Shown: in pieces, positions 16,636 to 25,751 of the stretch
Layout of the letters: each line of letters begins with the position of its first letter
Numbering within the stretch: the stretch's first letter is position 1
Assembly: GCF_003432035.1 (NCBI RefSeq)
Contig: NZ_QOHO01000032.1
Location: forward strand, 1-64,000
Length of the DNA: 64,000 nucleotides
Reading direction: 5' to 3'
Source of the DNA: Lacrimispora amygdalina
GTDB lineage: Bacteria > Bacillota > Clostridia > Lachnospirales > Lachnospiraceae
The notes under the pieces: model-generated
Database searches by the model: none
What the model was told of the DNA's origin: nothing
The model's input: the letters and a program-made list of their open reading frames with translations, nothing else
Position numbers and translations under genes: made by a program

Positions 16636-17907
16636 TTACACTCCTCCCTTCCCAACAGCAATTAAAAGCATTATATTTAAAACTGTCAGTATCACACCAA
16701 TGGCAATAAGAAAAATCTTATCCCGAAGTCCATTTTTATATTTCCCCATAACCTTCTCTGAAGATGTAAGATAGATCTGTAAAAACACAGTAACCGGAAG
16801 CTGGACACTTAAAAGCATCTGACTATAGACCAGCCCTTTAAAAGGATCACGAATCAAAGATATAACAAATGCAGCAATCACCAATATCCATGTCACGCCA
16901 AACCTGGTATGTGGATCGTCGGGATCATAAGGCTCGCCGAACATTCCTGCAAATATGGAGCCTCCTGCCATACCGGCAGTCGTAGTGGAGGCAATTCCCG
17001 AAAACAGCAGTGCTACGGCAAAAATCAGGCTTGCCCCCTGGCCAACCAGCGGTTTTAACATCTGTTCGGCCTGCCCAAGCTCTGAGACATGCTCTCCTTT
17101 ACTGAAAAATGTAGTGGCTGCCAGTATAATCATGGCGCTGTTGATCGCCCAGCCGATAATCATGGATAATAAGGTGTCAGCAAATTCATATTTTAACTGA
17201 AGCTTCTGAATGGATTCATCCTCTAAATTCCACTGTCTGCTTTGTATTATCTCTGAGTGGAGAAATAGATTATGAGGCATAACCACTGCCCCCAGTACCG
17301 ACATAATGATAAGCATGGAGCCCTTTGGAAACCGTATAGTTGTCCAGCCCGCTACTGCCTGATTCCAATCCACATTGACCATACTCAGTTCATAAATAAA
17401 AGACAGCCCAATGATGGAGACAAAACCGATGATCCATTTTTCCAGCTTCTGGTATGAATTGGTAAACAGCATCCACAGGATCAGGGCCAGTATAAGAACA
17501 GAAGCCAGTTTTACAGGAATCCGAAACAGCAGATTCAAAGCAATCGCCGCTCCCAGGATCTCCGCCATGGCCGTAGATATTGCCGCCAGAACTGCAGTTG
17601 ACAGAACAATTTTTGAAAGCCAGGGTTTTAAATGCCTGTGAGCTGCCTCAGCCAGACAGTCCCCCGTTACAATTCCCAAATGTGCTACATTGTGCTGAAG
17701 TATAATCAGCATAATGGTTGACAGTGTTACCATCCAAAGTAATGTATATCCAAAATCCGATCCTGCTGCAATATTGGAAGCCCAGTTTCCCGGATCTATA
17801 AAACCTACTGTGACCAAAAGCCCTGGTCCCACATAATGAAGCAGTTCCTTTAATCCTAATTTAGGCCTGTGATGTTTTGTTTTTTCCTTTTTAAACAAAT
17901 CGAACAT
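16636..17907 (-). CDS. NRAMP-family divalent metal transporter
   Basis: Inner-membrane proton-coupled metal importer of 423 aa with about 11 membrane segments. The metal-site motif of TM1 is present (GFIDPGNW, residues 36-42). The TM6 motif is VVMPHNLFLHSE (about 208). LGIVTGDCLAEA is also conserved. DPGN with MPH fits manganese or iron rather than the altered magnesium-type members. The ribosome binding site is GGGAGG. No Mn riboswitch or MntR box was recognised upstream; the gap there is only 27 bp after a GGDEF remnant, so the promoter may lie inside that pseudogene. Confidence 0.9.
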   Translation of the reverse strand: MFDLFKKEKTKHHRPKLGLKELLHYVGPGLLVTVGFIDPGNWASNIAAGSDFGYTLLWMVTLSTIMLIILQHNVAHLGIVTGDCLAEAAHRHLKPWLSKIVLSTAVLAAISTAMAEILGAAIALNLLFRIPVKLASVLILALILWMLFTNSYQKLEKWIIGFVSIIGLSFIYELSMVNVDWNQAVAGWTTIRFPKGSMLIIMSVLGAVVMPHNLFLHSEIIQSRQWNLEDESIQKLQLKYEFADTLLSMIIGWAINSAMIILAATTFFSKGEHVSELGQAEQMLKPLVGQGASLIFAVALLFSGIASTTTAGMAGGSIFAGMFGEPYDPDDPHTRFGVTWILVIAAFVISLIRDPFKGLVYSQMLLSVQLPVTVFLQIYLTSSEKVMGKYKNGLRDKIFLIAIGVILTVLNIMLLIAVGKGGV

Positions 17908-17934
17908 CTCATTTAACCTCCCTTCGTATCTTCA

Positions 17935-18290
17935 TTATTTCTCTTCTTCATGTATCCGTATGGCATCTCTCGTAATTTTAGCCTGATATAACGCCTGGTC
18001 TGCATTCAGGAACAGTCTTGCAGCATTCATTCCATTCTGATATTCTGCAAGCCCGAAGCTGGCAGTCAGTTTCAGTCCCGGATAATCTTTCAAATCCACC
18101 TGCTTTAATCCGCTCTGAATTAAAACTGCCGTCTCGTAAGCTTCTTTCATATCAGTATTATAAAATATAAGGCAGAACTCATCTCCTCCATACCGGTAAG
18201 CAAATCCTGCTATTCCTGATCCTTTTATTCTGAAATTGTATCACCAGTCAGTAGAACCGTCAATTTTTTCATGGCAGCCTGTTAAAAATT
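17935..18290 (-). pseudogene. Decayed diguanylate cyclase (GGDEF) fragment
   Basis: The open part after 18150 encodes a GGDEF C terminus (TASFGLAEYQ, NADQALYQAK). Reading further upstream in the same frame gives YRYGGDEFCLIFYN at about 18157-18198, so the true domain extends beyond the ATG. The frame stops at 18241-18243. A neighbouring frame then holds QAAMKKLTVLLT, which fits the helix before the GGDEF loop, with a stop directly before it. This indicates a frameshift plus 5' truncation. No intact start or sensor domain remains. Confidence 0.75.
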
Positions 18291-18316
18291 ATCACTAATC
18301 ATTCCGTATAGTATAG

Positions 18317-19192
18317 TTACGTATGAGCCAGCTCAGGTATCCTTAAACAATCCCGCTCAATCCTATTTAACGCTGAGCCTTTTATATACAGCACGGTATC
18401 ATTTCTCCCGGTCTTTCTGCATGTAAAGCCCTGTTTGTCAATAGGAGTAAAACCCAGAACCAGAGTCTTTACCTCTCTGCCAAAAGCAGCAGCAATCCGG
18501 TTTACATCCACCTGTTCAGGAGCAAAGATCTGGTGGAGATACAATTGTCCTTTCTCGAAGCCGGCAAAAACATATGCATCGTACTCCGGCAGGAAATATA
18601 TTTTTTTTCTCATGTAGTCCAGCGCATAAAACATGGTAAGTTCCTCATGGTTTTCCAGCCACAGGCTGCTTTGTGGGCAACTTTCTCTCATGCTCTGCCG
18701 CAGCCTTAAAAGATTATCTTTTTCTTCTATCTGTACTTTTACCGCAGTTGCATCTGCATCAATGATCACATCTTTTCCATATTCAAATTCATCGGATCTT
18801 CTAAAACCAAACTTCGGATAAAAATCCAGCACACTTTCATTTGCAAATAAAAACCATCCGTCTGTCTTTCCATCATAATCTTTCTGGATTTCCTGAATCA
18901 GCTGTCTGATCAGTCCCTGTTTCCGGCAGGATTTGCAGGTCATAACCGTCCCCAGCTGTATGTAATGCTTCGGCTCCCCATTTTCTAAAAATAACATGGG
19001 GCTTACCGAAACATTTGCAAGTACCTCATCCCCTTCCAGAATCGAATAAGGAATATAATTGCTCTTCCAGAAACCGTTCTGATACCATTTTTCAAAATCC
19101 AGGCCAAATACCTGTCCTGCAAGACGGTTAAAACTTTTCCTTGCCCTTTCATCATCCTGATAACCTTTTCTTATCACATAACTGTCTCTCAT
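18317..19192 (-). CDS. GNAT-family acetyltransferase (two-domain)
   Basis: Protein of 291 aa. The N-terminal half is a GNAT fold with IQLGTVMTCKSCRKQGLIRQ (motif A is K-Q-G-L rather than the usual G-x-G) and WFLFANESVLDFYPKFGFRR. The C-terminal half resembles the second domain of Eis/YkkB-like acetyltransferases. The weak acetyl-CoA loop makes activity less certain. It lies 15 bp after the ABC-2 permease gene on the same strand and may belong to the exporter operon. The substrate is unknown. Confidence 0.78.
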   Translation of the reverse strand: MRDSYVIRKGYQDDERARKSFNRLAGQVFGLDFEKWYQNGFWKSNYIPYSILEGDEVLANVSVSPMLFLENGEPKHYIQLGTVMTCKSCRKQGLIRQLIQEIQKDYDGKTDGWFLFANESVLDFYPKFGFRRSDEFEYGKDVIIDADATAVKVQIEEKDNLLRLRQSMRESCPQSSLWLENHEELTMFYALDYMRKKIYFLPEYDAYVFAGFEKGQLYLHQIFAPEQVDVNRIAAAFGREVKTLVLGFTPIDKQGFTCRKTGRNDTVLYIKGSALNRIERDCLRIPELAHT

Positions 19193-19207
19193 CTTTCATT
19201 TCTCCTT

Positions 19208-20008
19208 TTACGAACTTGCACTGTTATAATGCCGAATTCCCTGCTTCCAGACAAAAGCCGTGAGCAGGGTAAATGCCACTGCAACCACTATTCCCCACAC
19301 AGCACCTCCTGCAGTCAGCTCTGTTATGAGAAACTGAACCGGCAGGGTTGCCATGATGCCGTAAGGAAGAATCATATAAAAAATCACTTTGTAAAACCCG
19401 TAAAACACAATTCCCGGCAGCTGCATACACAGGGTTAATCCTGCCTCTTCCAGTATCACTGCATTTCCACTGGATAAGATAAAAAACGAAAGGGAGCGGA
19501 TCAATACTTCAACCAGATAATATAACACGGTCATAACCGCCACCCAGAACACATATCCCAGTACCAGAAAAGGAGTGACCTTTATTCCACCCTCCTTAAT
19601 CCCATAAGCAATAATTACTCCGCTTAAGAGAAGGAGAGGAACAGACCCGGGATTGATCCGTTCAAAGGTCAGCCGCAGCAAAGGACTTACCGGTTTCGTC
19701 AGATATAAATCCATATCTCCATTCTTAATTTTATCCGGGATATTATTAATCCCGAAAAAATATAGCACCATATTTAAAGCATTGATCATGGAAAATGTCC
19801 CAATATAAAGAATCATCTGGCCCTTTCCCCATGTTCCGATCCGGTCCACATTGGAATAAACTGCCTGAAACACACACAGCTGAATGAGGAACACACAACT
19901 GTCAACAAAAAAAGGTCCGAAAAAACTGAGCCGGAACATCATCAGATTCTGAAGCCGCATATCTATTAATACTCTGACCACCCGTAAATTTCTTTTCATT
20001 CTGTTCAT
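19208..20008 (-). CDS. ABC-2 exporter permease 2
   Basis: Integral membrane protein of 266 aa with about six hydrophobic segments, of the ABC-2 (DUF990/COG3694) permease type. Recognisable stretches are GINNIPDKIKNGDMDLYLTK and PVSPLLRLTFE, a loop conserved in this permease group. The start overlaps the stop of the first permease as TAATG, so the subunits are translated together. It pairs with permease 1 and the ATPase to export an unidentified compound, possibly a peptide or drug, given the attenuator upstream of the operon. Confidence 0.85.
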   Translation of the reverse strand: MNRMKRNLRVVRVLIDMRLQNLMMFRLSFFGPFFVDSCVFLIQLCVFQAVYSNVDRIGTWGKGQMILYIGTFSMINALNMVLYFFGINNIPDKIKNGDMDLYLTKPVSPLLRLTFERINPGSVPLLLLSGVIIAYGIKEGGIKVTPFLVLGYVFWVAVMTVLYYLVEVLIRSLSFFILSSGNAVILEEAGLTLCMQLPGIVFYGFYKVIFYMILPYGIMATLPVQFLITELTAGGAVWGIVVAVAFTLLTAFVWKQGIRHYNSASS

Positions 20009-20808
20009 TATATCCCCACCCCATCATACTTAATCCTGTAATTATGCCATGTAACATGAATGACTGCCTGTAGAATTACGCACCAGCAGGAAAGAACCAG
20101 TAGTCCCATTCCCAGTTCTCCCTTAAGCCTTCCGATGAGCAGCATGGAAGGCAGATATGTCACATAATAAAATGGGAACGCCTTCATAACCGTGACAAAC
20201 CCTTCCGGCAGCAAAGCAAGTGGAATAATGCTACCTGTAACAAAAGCCACCAGATTGTCTTTTATCATCAGAAATGTTCCTATTTCCTCATATTTTAAGG
20301 TGAGCAGACCCAGATAGTAATTTAGCTGAATCATGAAAAAGAGCCCAAGAAGAATCAAAACCGCTGCTCCCAGCAGTGCAGCAGGGTCTGACACAAATAC
20401 TAACCTGATACGGAATACGATAATCCATAAGACTGATGTCATGAAATCCAGAAAGAGATAAAAAAGCACAATTCCCATTTCCATGGCAATAAAATAACCC
20501 TGTATATTTACAGGCAGGACCATATATTTGGAAAAGGTCCCATTCCTGATCCTCTGGCTGATCTCACCGCTCACACGGGAAGACATATCCAGCTGTCTGA
20601 GAAAAGAGCTGATGATATAATAAGACAGCATGCTGTTAATGGTAAACCCGGCAACCTCATCCCGGTCCTTAAATATCGTTCCCCACAGCAGACAGGCAAA
20701 TAAAATCTTTGTCAGAGTAAACAGAGTCTGAATCACCGCATCTCCCCGCCAGGCAAGCTGGGTCTTTATAAAAATTTTGATAATCTCCAGGTATTTACGC
20801 AATTCCAT
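20008..20808 (-). CDS. ABC-2 exporter permease 1
   Basis: Integral membrane protein of 266 aa with about six membrane segments, of the COG4587 permease type. The motif RIRNGTFSKYMVLPVNIQGY lies in the first third and matches the NGD/NGT loop of the partner permease. The start is ATG 20808 after AGGAAGGGGG. It overlaps the ATPase gene by 14 bp and the second permease by 1 nt. All three subunits are therefore translationally coupled. Confidence 0.85.
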   Translation of the reverse strand: MELRKYLEIIKIFIKTQLAWRGDAVIQTLFTLTKILFACLLWGTIFKDRDEVAGFTINSMLSYYIISSFLRQLDMSSRVSGEISQRIRNGTFSKYMVLPVNIQGYFIAMEMGIVLFYLFLDFMTSVLWIIVFRIRLVFVSDPAALLGAAVLILLGLFFMIQLNYYLGLLTLKYEEIGTFLMIKDNLVAFVTGSIIPLALLPEGFVTVMKAFPFYYVTYLPSMLLIGRLKGELGMGLLVLSCWCVILQAVIHVTWHNYRIKYDGVGI

Positions 20809-21781
20809 TTCCCCCTTCCTGATAAATTCTCTCCACCACAGTTCCAATTTCTTCCTCTTCCACTGATATGTCACTGGGTATTAAGCGCATAAGTTCTCCC
20901 AGTAAGCCCGCAGAATTTTCTTTCGGTACCGTAATTACCTTCTTATAAGGTGTCTGTTCCATAATCCGTGCTTCAGACTGAAGCTTTGGAAGTGAAGTTG
21001 GCTCCTGAAATGTAACTGTTATTTTTTTATACTTCTGGTACCGCTCAAAAAGCTTCTCTGTATCACCATCATAGATTTTACATCCATGATTGATAACAAT
21101 TGACCGTTTGCACAATGCCTTGATGTCTTCCATGTAATGGGAGGTAAGTATAATCGTAGTCCCCTTTTTTTCATTGATTTCCGCTAAAAATCCCCGGATC
21201 TGTTTGGATGCCACTGCATCTAACCCAATCGTCGGTTCATCTAAGAAAATAATCTTCGGATTGTGAAGCAGTGCAGCAATCAGCTCCATCTTCATCCGTT
21301 CTCCAAGAGACAGAGTCCTTACCTGTACATGCATCAGCTCCTGTACCTGAAACAGATTTACAAAGTAATCCCTGGAAGCCTGGTATTCCTCTTCCGGCAA
21401 CCCATAAATTTCTTTAAACAGCCGAAGTGTATCTTCCACCGTCAGTTCAAAAAACAGCTGGCTCTTCTGCCCCATAACAACAGCATACTGCTGTTTAAAT
21501 TCATGCTTTAAATCGTTGGGATAGTACCCCAGCACACTTAAAGAACCGCAAGTGGGCGCAATGATTCCCGTAAGCATTTTAACCAGAGTCGTTTTTCCCG
21601 CTCCATTGGGACCAATCAACCCCACAAACTCGCCTTCCCTGATCGTAAGATCCAAATTGCTCACTGCCTGTTTCACTTCGTATTCCCGTCTTATAAGCCC
21701 CTTAATGCTTCCTATAATACCCGCCTGTTTCTTAAATCTCCTGTAATTCTTTGTTAATCCTGCAGTTTTAATGATATCCAT
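20795..21781 (-). CDS. ABC-2 exporter ATP-binding subunit (COG4586 type)
   Basis: ATPase of 328 aa that powers the two following permeases. Walker A is GPNGAGKTT, the signature is LSLGERMKMELIAALL, Walker B is IIFLDEPTIGLD, and the H-loop is LTSHYMED. The N-terminal stretch before Walker A, with polybasic YRRFKKQAG, is typical of COG4586. The start ATG 21781 follows AAAAGGGGA; an in-frame ATG at 21838 lacks a ribosome binding site. A 340-nt leader with a promoter, a short upstream ORF and an intrinsic terminator precedes it. Confidence 0.9.
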   Translation of the reverse strand: MDIIKTAGLTKNYRRFKKQAGIIGSIKGLIRREYEVKQAVSNLDLTIREGEFVGLIGPNGAGKTTLVKMLTGIIAPTCGSLSVLGYYPNDLKHEFKQQYAVVMGQKSQLFFELTVEDTLRLFKEIYGLPEEEYQASRDYFVNLFQVQELMHVQVRTLSLGERMKMELIAALLHNPKIIFLDEPTIGLDAVASKQIRGFLAEINEKKGTTIILTSHYMEDIKALCKRSIVINHGCKIYDGDTEKLFERYQKYKKITVTFQEPTSLPKLQSEARIMEQTPYKKVITVPKENSAGLLGELMRLIPSDISVEEEEIGTVVERIYQEGGNGIA

Positions 21782-21893
21782 GTCTTTTCCCCTTTTAATA
21801 AATAAAAATGACCACCGATTCATCTGCCCCACAGGCATAAGCTTTGCGTTCTCAAATAAGACCTGCTCTCAGACAGCTTTCACAAAAAAGTAC

Positions 21894-21923
21894 AAAAAAA
21901 GCATAACATTACCGTTATGCTTT
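21894..21923 (-). terminator. Intrinsic terminator in the leader of the ABC-2 exporter operon
   Basis: On the minus strand AAAGCATAAC pairs with GTTATGCTTT around a 6-nt loop, followed by a run of seven T. It lies 113 nt before the ATPase start and inside the transcript that begins near 22138, so it can act as an attenuator rather than an operon end. A small hairpin (GTCTGT/ACAGAC) precedes it at about 21931-21945. Confidence 0.75.
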
Positions 21924-22073
21924 CAAAAGTCCGTCTGTTACAGACATATATTTGGAAGGTATGAGCTTTCGCAGTGCAAAAGTCAAGCATTCAGTAAGGC
22001 AGATTATCGGCATAGCAGCCGAAAAAGGGCAGACTAATCACGTAAAGCTTCTTCGTCTTTCCTTTTCAACTAT

Positions 22074-22112
22074 TTAATTAGTTGCGATCTCCAATACTGA
22101 CACACATAACAT
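22074..22112 (-). CDS. Leader peptide (upstream ORF) of the ABC-2 exporter attenuator
   Basis: Short ORF MLCVSVLEIATN (12 codons) with GAGAGG 7 nt before the ATG at 22112; an alternative ATG two codons upstream (22118) abuts the box. It starts about 26 nt after the predicted transcription start and ends 150 nt before the terminator. Ribosome stalling on such a peptide would change folding of the following RNA. It is too short for homology evidence; support comes from its position, its ribosome binding site and the terminator. Confidence 0.55.
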   Translation of the reverse strand: MLCVSVLEIATN

Positions 22113-22144
22113 ACACATACCTCTCTTTTCTTTATAATAATCTG

Positions 22145-22173
22145 ATATTACCCTATATGGAAATATCTGTCAA
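22145..22173 (-). promoter_or_regulatory. Promoter of the ABC-2 exporter operon
   Basis: TTGACA (22168-22173) and TAATAT (22145-22150) are separated by 17 bp on the minus strand, directly after the methyltransferase stop codon. The predicted start site near 22138 gives a leader of about 355 nt. Confidence 0.75.
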
Positions 22174-22200
22174 TCCCTTTTCCTGATTTTGGGCACCCGC

Positions 22201-22845
22201 TTATTTATACGCAGCAAGAATTGTAGTCTGTCCTATGCGGAATACCGATTCTATCCTGTCAAATCCGCCCTGTCTTAGCATTGCAATCTGATTTGCGACA
22301 GTACAGGGTGTATCATAATGATAAAATTCCCTTTCAGGAATATTCAGCTCTTTTCTGATCCTTTTATTTTCGGCAAAGTAAAAGTCCTCCTCATCCTGAT
22401 TCTCAACCATGTAGTCGCATTCAATGTAGAGTCCATGATCTTTCAGGGCGCTAAAAATTTTCCGGTATAAGCCAATCTTTGCTTCATGGCTAAAATGATG
22501 CATTGTCTGAAAAGATATTGCACTGTCATACTCTTCCGTTTTCAAATCAACATCGAAATAACTTCCACATATTAAATTAATTTTCCTGTCCTGAAAATTA
22601 CGTTTTAATTGATCAAGCATTTCCCTGGTTAAATCAATCCCCGTGACAGAAAGATCCGGAAATCTTTTAAAAATCTGTTTCAGTTCCAGACCTGTTCCGC
22701 ACCCCAGATCCAGTAAATTACTGCATGATACAGGGAGAAGAGATGGGACCAGAGCATACGCCTGCTCACATCCTTCTACACCAGAAAGCATGTGTTCCTC
22801 ATATCCGTCAACCCGTGCCGCGAAAAAATCCTCCATCCGTTCCAT
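22201..22845 (-). CDS. Class I SAM-dependent methyltransferase
   Basis: Cytosolic methyltransferase of 214 aa. Motif I is NLLDLGCGTGLELKQIF, motif II includes VTGIDLTREMLDQLKR, and YDSAISFQTMHHFSHEAK follows in the position of motif IV. It belongs to the broad Methyltransf_25/UbiE-like group and its acceptor cannot be assigned. AAAGGTGAT lies upstream of the ATG at 22845. It is downstream of the valS-type gene on the same strand, 90 bp away, and just upstream of the exporter promoter. Confidence 0.85.
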   Translation of the reverse strand: MERMEDFFAARVDGYEEHMLSGVEGCEQAYALVPSLLPVSCSNLLDLGCGTGLELKQIFKRFPDLSVTGIDLTREMLDQLKRNFQDRKINLICGSYFDVDLKTEEYDSAISFQTMHHFSHEAKIGLYRKIFSALKDHGLYIECDYMVENQDEEDFYFAENKRIRKELNIPEREFYHYDTPCTVANQIAMLRQGGFDRIESVFRIGQTTILAAYK

Positions 22846-22935
22846 TTCGGCATCACCTTTCCATTTCTAATACTATACAGATAAGAATACAGCGGATGGA
22901 GAATCCACGCAACCTCAAACTTTTCTCTGAATCGT

Positions 22936-25308
22936 TCAGCTCCTTAAAATAATTTTTTTCGCGCCGGTACAGGCCTGGATATCCAACTGGGTATCTTCAA
23001 AAAACTCCCGAAATCTTTTTGGGCTGGTTATAATTACTTCTGGTATTTCATCTTTCATAGACAGTTGTTTTTCTGTCTTTTCTCTGCGAACCGCCCCAAT
23101 CAGCTCTTTTACCTGATCCCCAAATTCAAGATAATCCTTATTGGCGTCTTTCCTGTCCCACACCATCTGGTGAATCGACAGTTTTTTCTCATGGCTCCGA
23201 TAAAAGTCCTGGTAAATATACTCTGTTATAAAAGGGGTATAAACAGCATACAGTTCTAATATACCAAGCAGGCTGTGATACAGAGCATATTGGCCGGAAT
23301 ATCGTTCCTTTACACCATGCTTTTGCGGCTGATAAAGGCGTTCCTTCACAATTTCAATATAGTAATCACAGAAATCTTTCCAGAACAGTTCATCAATTTC
23401 ATGCCTTGCCTGACCGATCTCAAATTCGTCTAAAAGCGCCTTTACAACACCGGTGGTTTCAATTACACGTTCCAACATCCACCGGTCAATAGGGAGCAGC
23501 ATCTCCTGATTAAACTCTTCCTTCTTTTTATAATCTCCCAGTTGTAAGACTGCAAATTTTGCCGCGTTGTAAAGCTTTGTCAAAAATCTCCTGGATACCT
23601 TCATCTCATCTTCGCTGAAAAATGTATCCGTCCCCAGCTTATTGCTGGCGGCCCAATACCGGATTGCATCAGCCGAATGTATTTCAATAAGGGCCAGAGG
23701 TGATTCTGATCCATTGTTTTTGGATTTACTGATCTTCTCCCCAGGTTTTGCCAGTACAAACCCGCTGATCATAATATCCTTCCAGGGAATTTCTCCAGTA
23801 TGGTAGAGGCTTTTTACAATAGTATAAAACGCCCAGGTACGAATAATCTCATGAGCCTGATTTCTCATTCCCATGGGCAGAATTTCACTGCTTCTGTCAT
23901 AGTCCTCACCATATCCGGCATTGATGAAAGGGGTTACGGATGATGTTGCCCAGGTATCAAAAACTGCTTCTTCCGGCAGGAACTGCCTGCATCCGCAGCT
24001 ACATGACTTCCGGGGCATTTCTTCCATTGGATTTACCGGCAGCTGGTCTTCCTCCGCAAAAACAGGCTCTTTGCAATCCTTACAATACCAGACCGGAAAT
24101 GGAACTCCGAAATACCTCTGCCTGGAAATACACCAGTCCCATTTTAAATTCTCTACCCATATCTGATATCGTTTCTTCATATAAGCCGGATGCCAGCTGA
24201 TCTCATCAACTGCCTTTAAAAATCTGTCCTTCTCAGACAATACATCAATATACCATTGATTGGAAGGAATGATCTCTACTGCGCTGCCGCACCGCTCATG
24301 GACTGCAACACTATGGGAGACAGCCTCCTGTTTTACAAGCAGATCTCTGGTTTTTAATTCTTCCACTATAGTCCGTCTCGCCTGGCTGATTTCCAATCCT
24401 CCTATATAGGGAACTTCGCCGCTTATGGTTCCGTCAGGAAGAATTATTTTTTTATAAGGAAGGTGATGTGTCTGGTACCACGAGACATCTGCCGTGTCTC
24501 CAAAGGTTGCGCACATAACAGCACCTGTTCCTTTTTCCATAGACACCATTTCATCTGCCATAATCGGTATCTCAAAATCGTATAAGGGAACTCTGGCTGT
24601 CTTCCCAATGAATTTACGGTATCTTTCATCCTCCGGATGAACAAATACGCACACACAGCCATATAAAAGTTCCGGTCTGGTGGTTGCAATCAATAAATCT
24701 CCCATAGACGTTTTAAAATTCAGATAGTAAAAGCTGGATTCTAAATCTCTGGTTTCCAGCTCCGCCTGTGCAATGGAGGTCTGGCACTGCGTGCACCATA
24801 AAACTGGCGACTCCTTTCTGTACGCCTTTTTCATTTTTACCAGATTAAGAAATGATCTCTGGGAAATTTTCTGGGACAGAGAAGAAACTGTCTGATAACT
24901 CAACTCCCAGTCTACGCTGAATCCCAGTTTTTTAAAAAGATCTGTGAAATCATTTTCATACTTTTCAATCGTCTCCACACAAACATTCCGAAACTGGCTT
25001 CTGGGCAGCTGTCCGGCTCTGATCTTTCTATCCCGCTCCACCAGCCGTTCTGTGGGGAGACCATTGTCATCAAAGCCCAGCGGATAGAATACATCATATC
25101 CCTGCATACGTTTAAATCTGGCTATTATTTCTGCCTGAGTATAGGAAAATACATGACCGATATGAAGTTTCCCGCTGACAGTTGGCGGCGGCGTATCAAT
25201 AGAATAAACCGGCCGTTCCTTCCCCTGTCTGTACTTGTAAATTTCATTCTCTTCCCAGAACTGTGTAAACTGCTTCTCTGATTTTTGAAAATCATACTTC
25301 TTATCCAT
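22936..25308 (-). CDS. valS: Valyl-tRNA synthetase, short archaeal-type form
   Basis: Class I synthetase of 790 aa that charges tRNA-Val. The HIGH motif is in PPPTVSGKLHIGHVFSYTQ and the KMSKS loop is GEKISKSKNN. FDDNGLPTERLVE, the editing-domain ATTRPELLYG, and Zn-type CTQC and CKDC pairs are also present. Typical bacterial ValS has about 880-950 aa and a C-terminal coiled coil; this one ends earlier and its HIGH and DDNGLPTE regions look like the archaeal/rickettsial type. A T-box with a GUA specifier precedes it. It may be an inducible second ValRS beside a standard one elsewhere, which is inferred. Confidence 0.9.
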   Translation of the reverse strand: MDKKYDFQKSEKQFTQFWEENEIYKYRQGKERPVYSIDTPPPTVSGKLHIGHVFSYTQAEIIARFKRMQGYDVFYPLGFDDNGLPTERLVERDRKIRAGQLPRSQFRNVCVETIEKYENDFTDLFKKLGFSVDWELSYQTVSSLSQKISQRSFLNLVKMKKAYRKESPVLWCTQCQTSIAQAELETRDLESSFYYLNFKTSMGDLLIATTRPELLYGCVCVFVHPEDERYRKFIGKTARVPLYDFEIPIMADEMVSMEKGTGAVMCATFGDTADVSWYQTHHLPYKKIILPDGTISGEVPYIGGLEISQARRTIVEELKTRDLLVKQEAVSHSVAVHERCGSAVEIIPSNQWYIDVLSEKDRFLKAVDEISWHPAYMKKRYQIWVENLKWDWCISRQRYFGVPFPVWYCKDCKEPVFAEEDQLPVNPMEEMPRKSCSCGCRQFLPEEAVFDTWATSSVTPFINAGYGEDYDRSSEILPMGMRNQAHEIIRTWAFYTIVKSLYHTGEIPWKDIMISGFVLAKPGEKISKSKNNGSESPLALIEIHSADAIRYWAASNKLGTDTFFSEDEMKVSRRFLTKLYNAAKFAVLQLGDYKKKEEFNQEMLLPIDRWMLERVIETTGVVKALLDEFEIGQARHEIDELFWKDFCDYYIEIVKERLYQPQKHGVKERYSGQYALYHSLLGILELYAVYTPFITEYIYQDFYRSHEKKLSIHQMVWDRKDANKDYLEFGDQVKELIGAVRREKTEKQLSMKDEIPEVIITSPKRFREFFEDTQLDIQACTGAKKIILRS

Positions 25309-25339
25309 GATGGATACCTCCTGTAATTTTTACTCCAAA

Positions 25340-25644
25340 ACAGACAAAAAAATAAGCCCCAAGCTATGCTTAGGGCGAATTAACGTGTCCGCGGTACCAC
25401 CTAAATTCAGAAATGATTTTCTGCTCTCAATACAATACGGGAAGACGAAAAATCTCTTCCGATATCGCTTCCCCTGATAACGGTGGGAATCTCCGTTGGA
25501 GTCTACTGGGATCATATCCGTTCAATCCAAAGCTCAAAGGCTACTTCCATGCTCCCATCACGAAGATTTTCACCAGCCATCTTCTCTCTGTCCATCCGGA
25601 ATCGCATGTACTCCTCCTCGTCAACGCTTTTGTCTGTGTTTGTT
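25340..25644 (-). promoter_or_regulatory. T-box leader of valS (specifier GUA)
   Basis: tRNA-sensing riboswitch. The T-box core AGGTGGTACCGCGG is at 25389-25402 on the minus strand, followed by a terminator (GCCC-AAGC/GCTT-GGGC stem at about 25355-25376, then a seven-base T run). Stem I begins with GAGGAGTAC, and its 3' side carries GAA-GTA-G with the valine codon GTA at 25542-25544. Uncharged tRNA-Val would stabilise the antiterminator and switch the gene on. The agreement between specifier and gene product supports both calls. Confidence 0.93.
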
Positions 25645-25650
25645 ATCCTT

Positions 25651-25678
25651 ATTTTAGCACATAATTTTTTGGTGTCAA
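25651..25678 (-). promoter_or_regulatory. Promoter of the valS T-box transcript
   Basis: TTGACA (25673-25678) and TAAAAT (25651-25656) have 16-bp spacing and lie just upstream of the T-box stem I. Confidence 0.75.
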
Positions 25679-25751
25679 CATTAAAAAACTGTTTTTTTTA
25701 CATAACACAAAAAAATTTTCTCACAAACGGCGAATATTATAATTAATGGAT

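Noticed and set aside
17908-17934. Manganese riboswitch before the NRAMP gene
   Set aside because: The gap is 27 bp and mostly a ribosome binding site, too short for such an element.
21782-21838. ATG 21838 as the start of the exporter ATPase
   Set aside because: No ribosome binding site lies upstream, and the residues before 21781 do not resemble the family N terminus.
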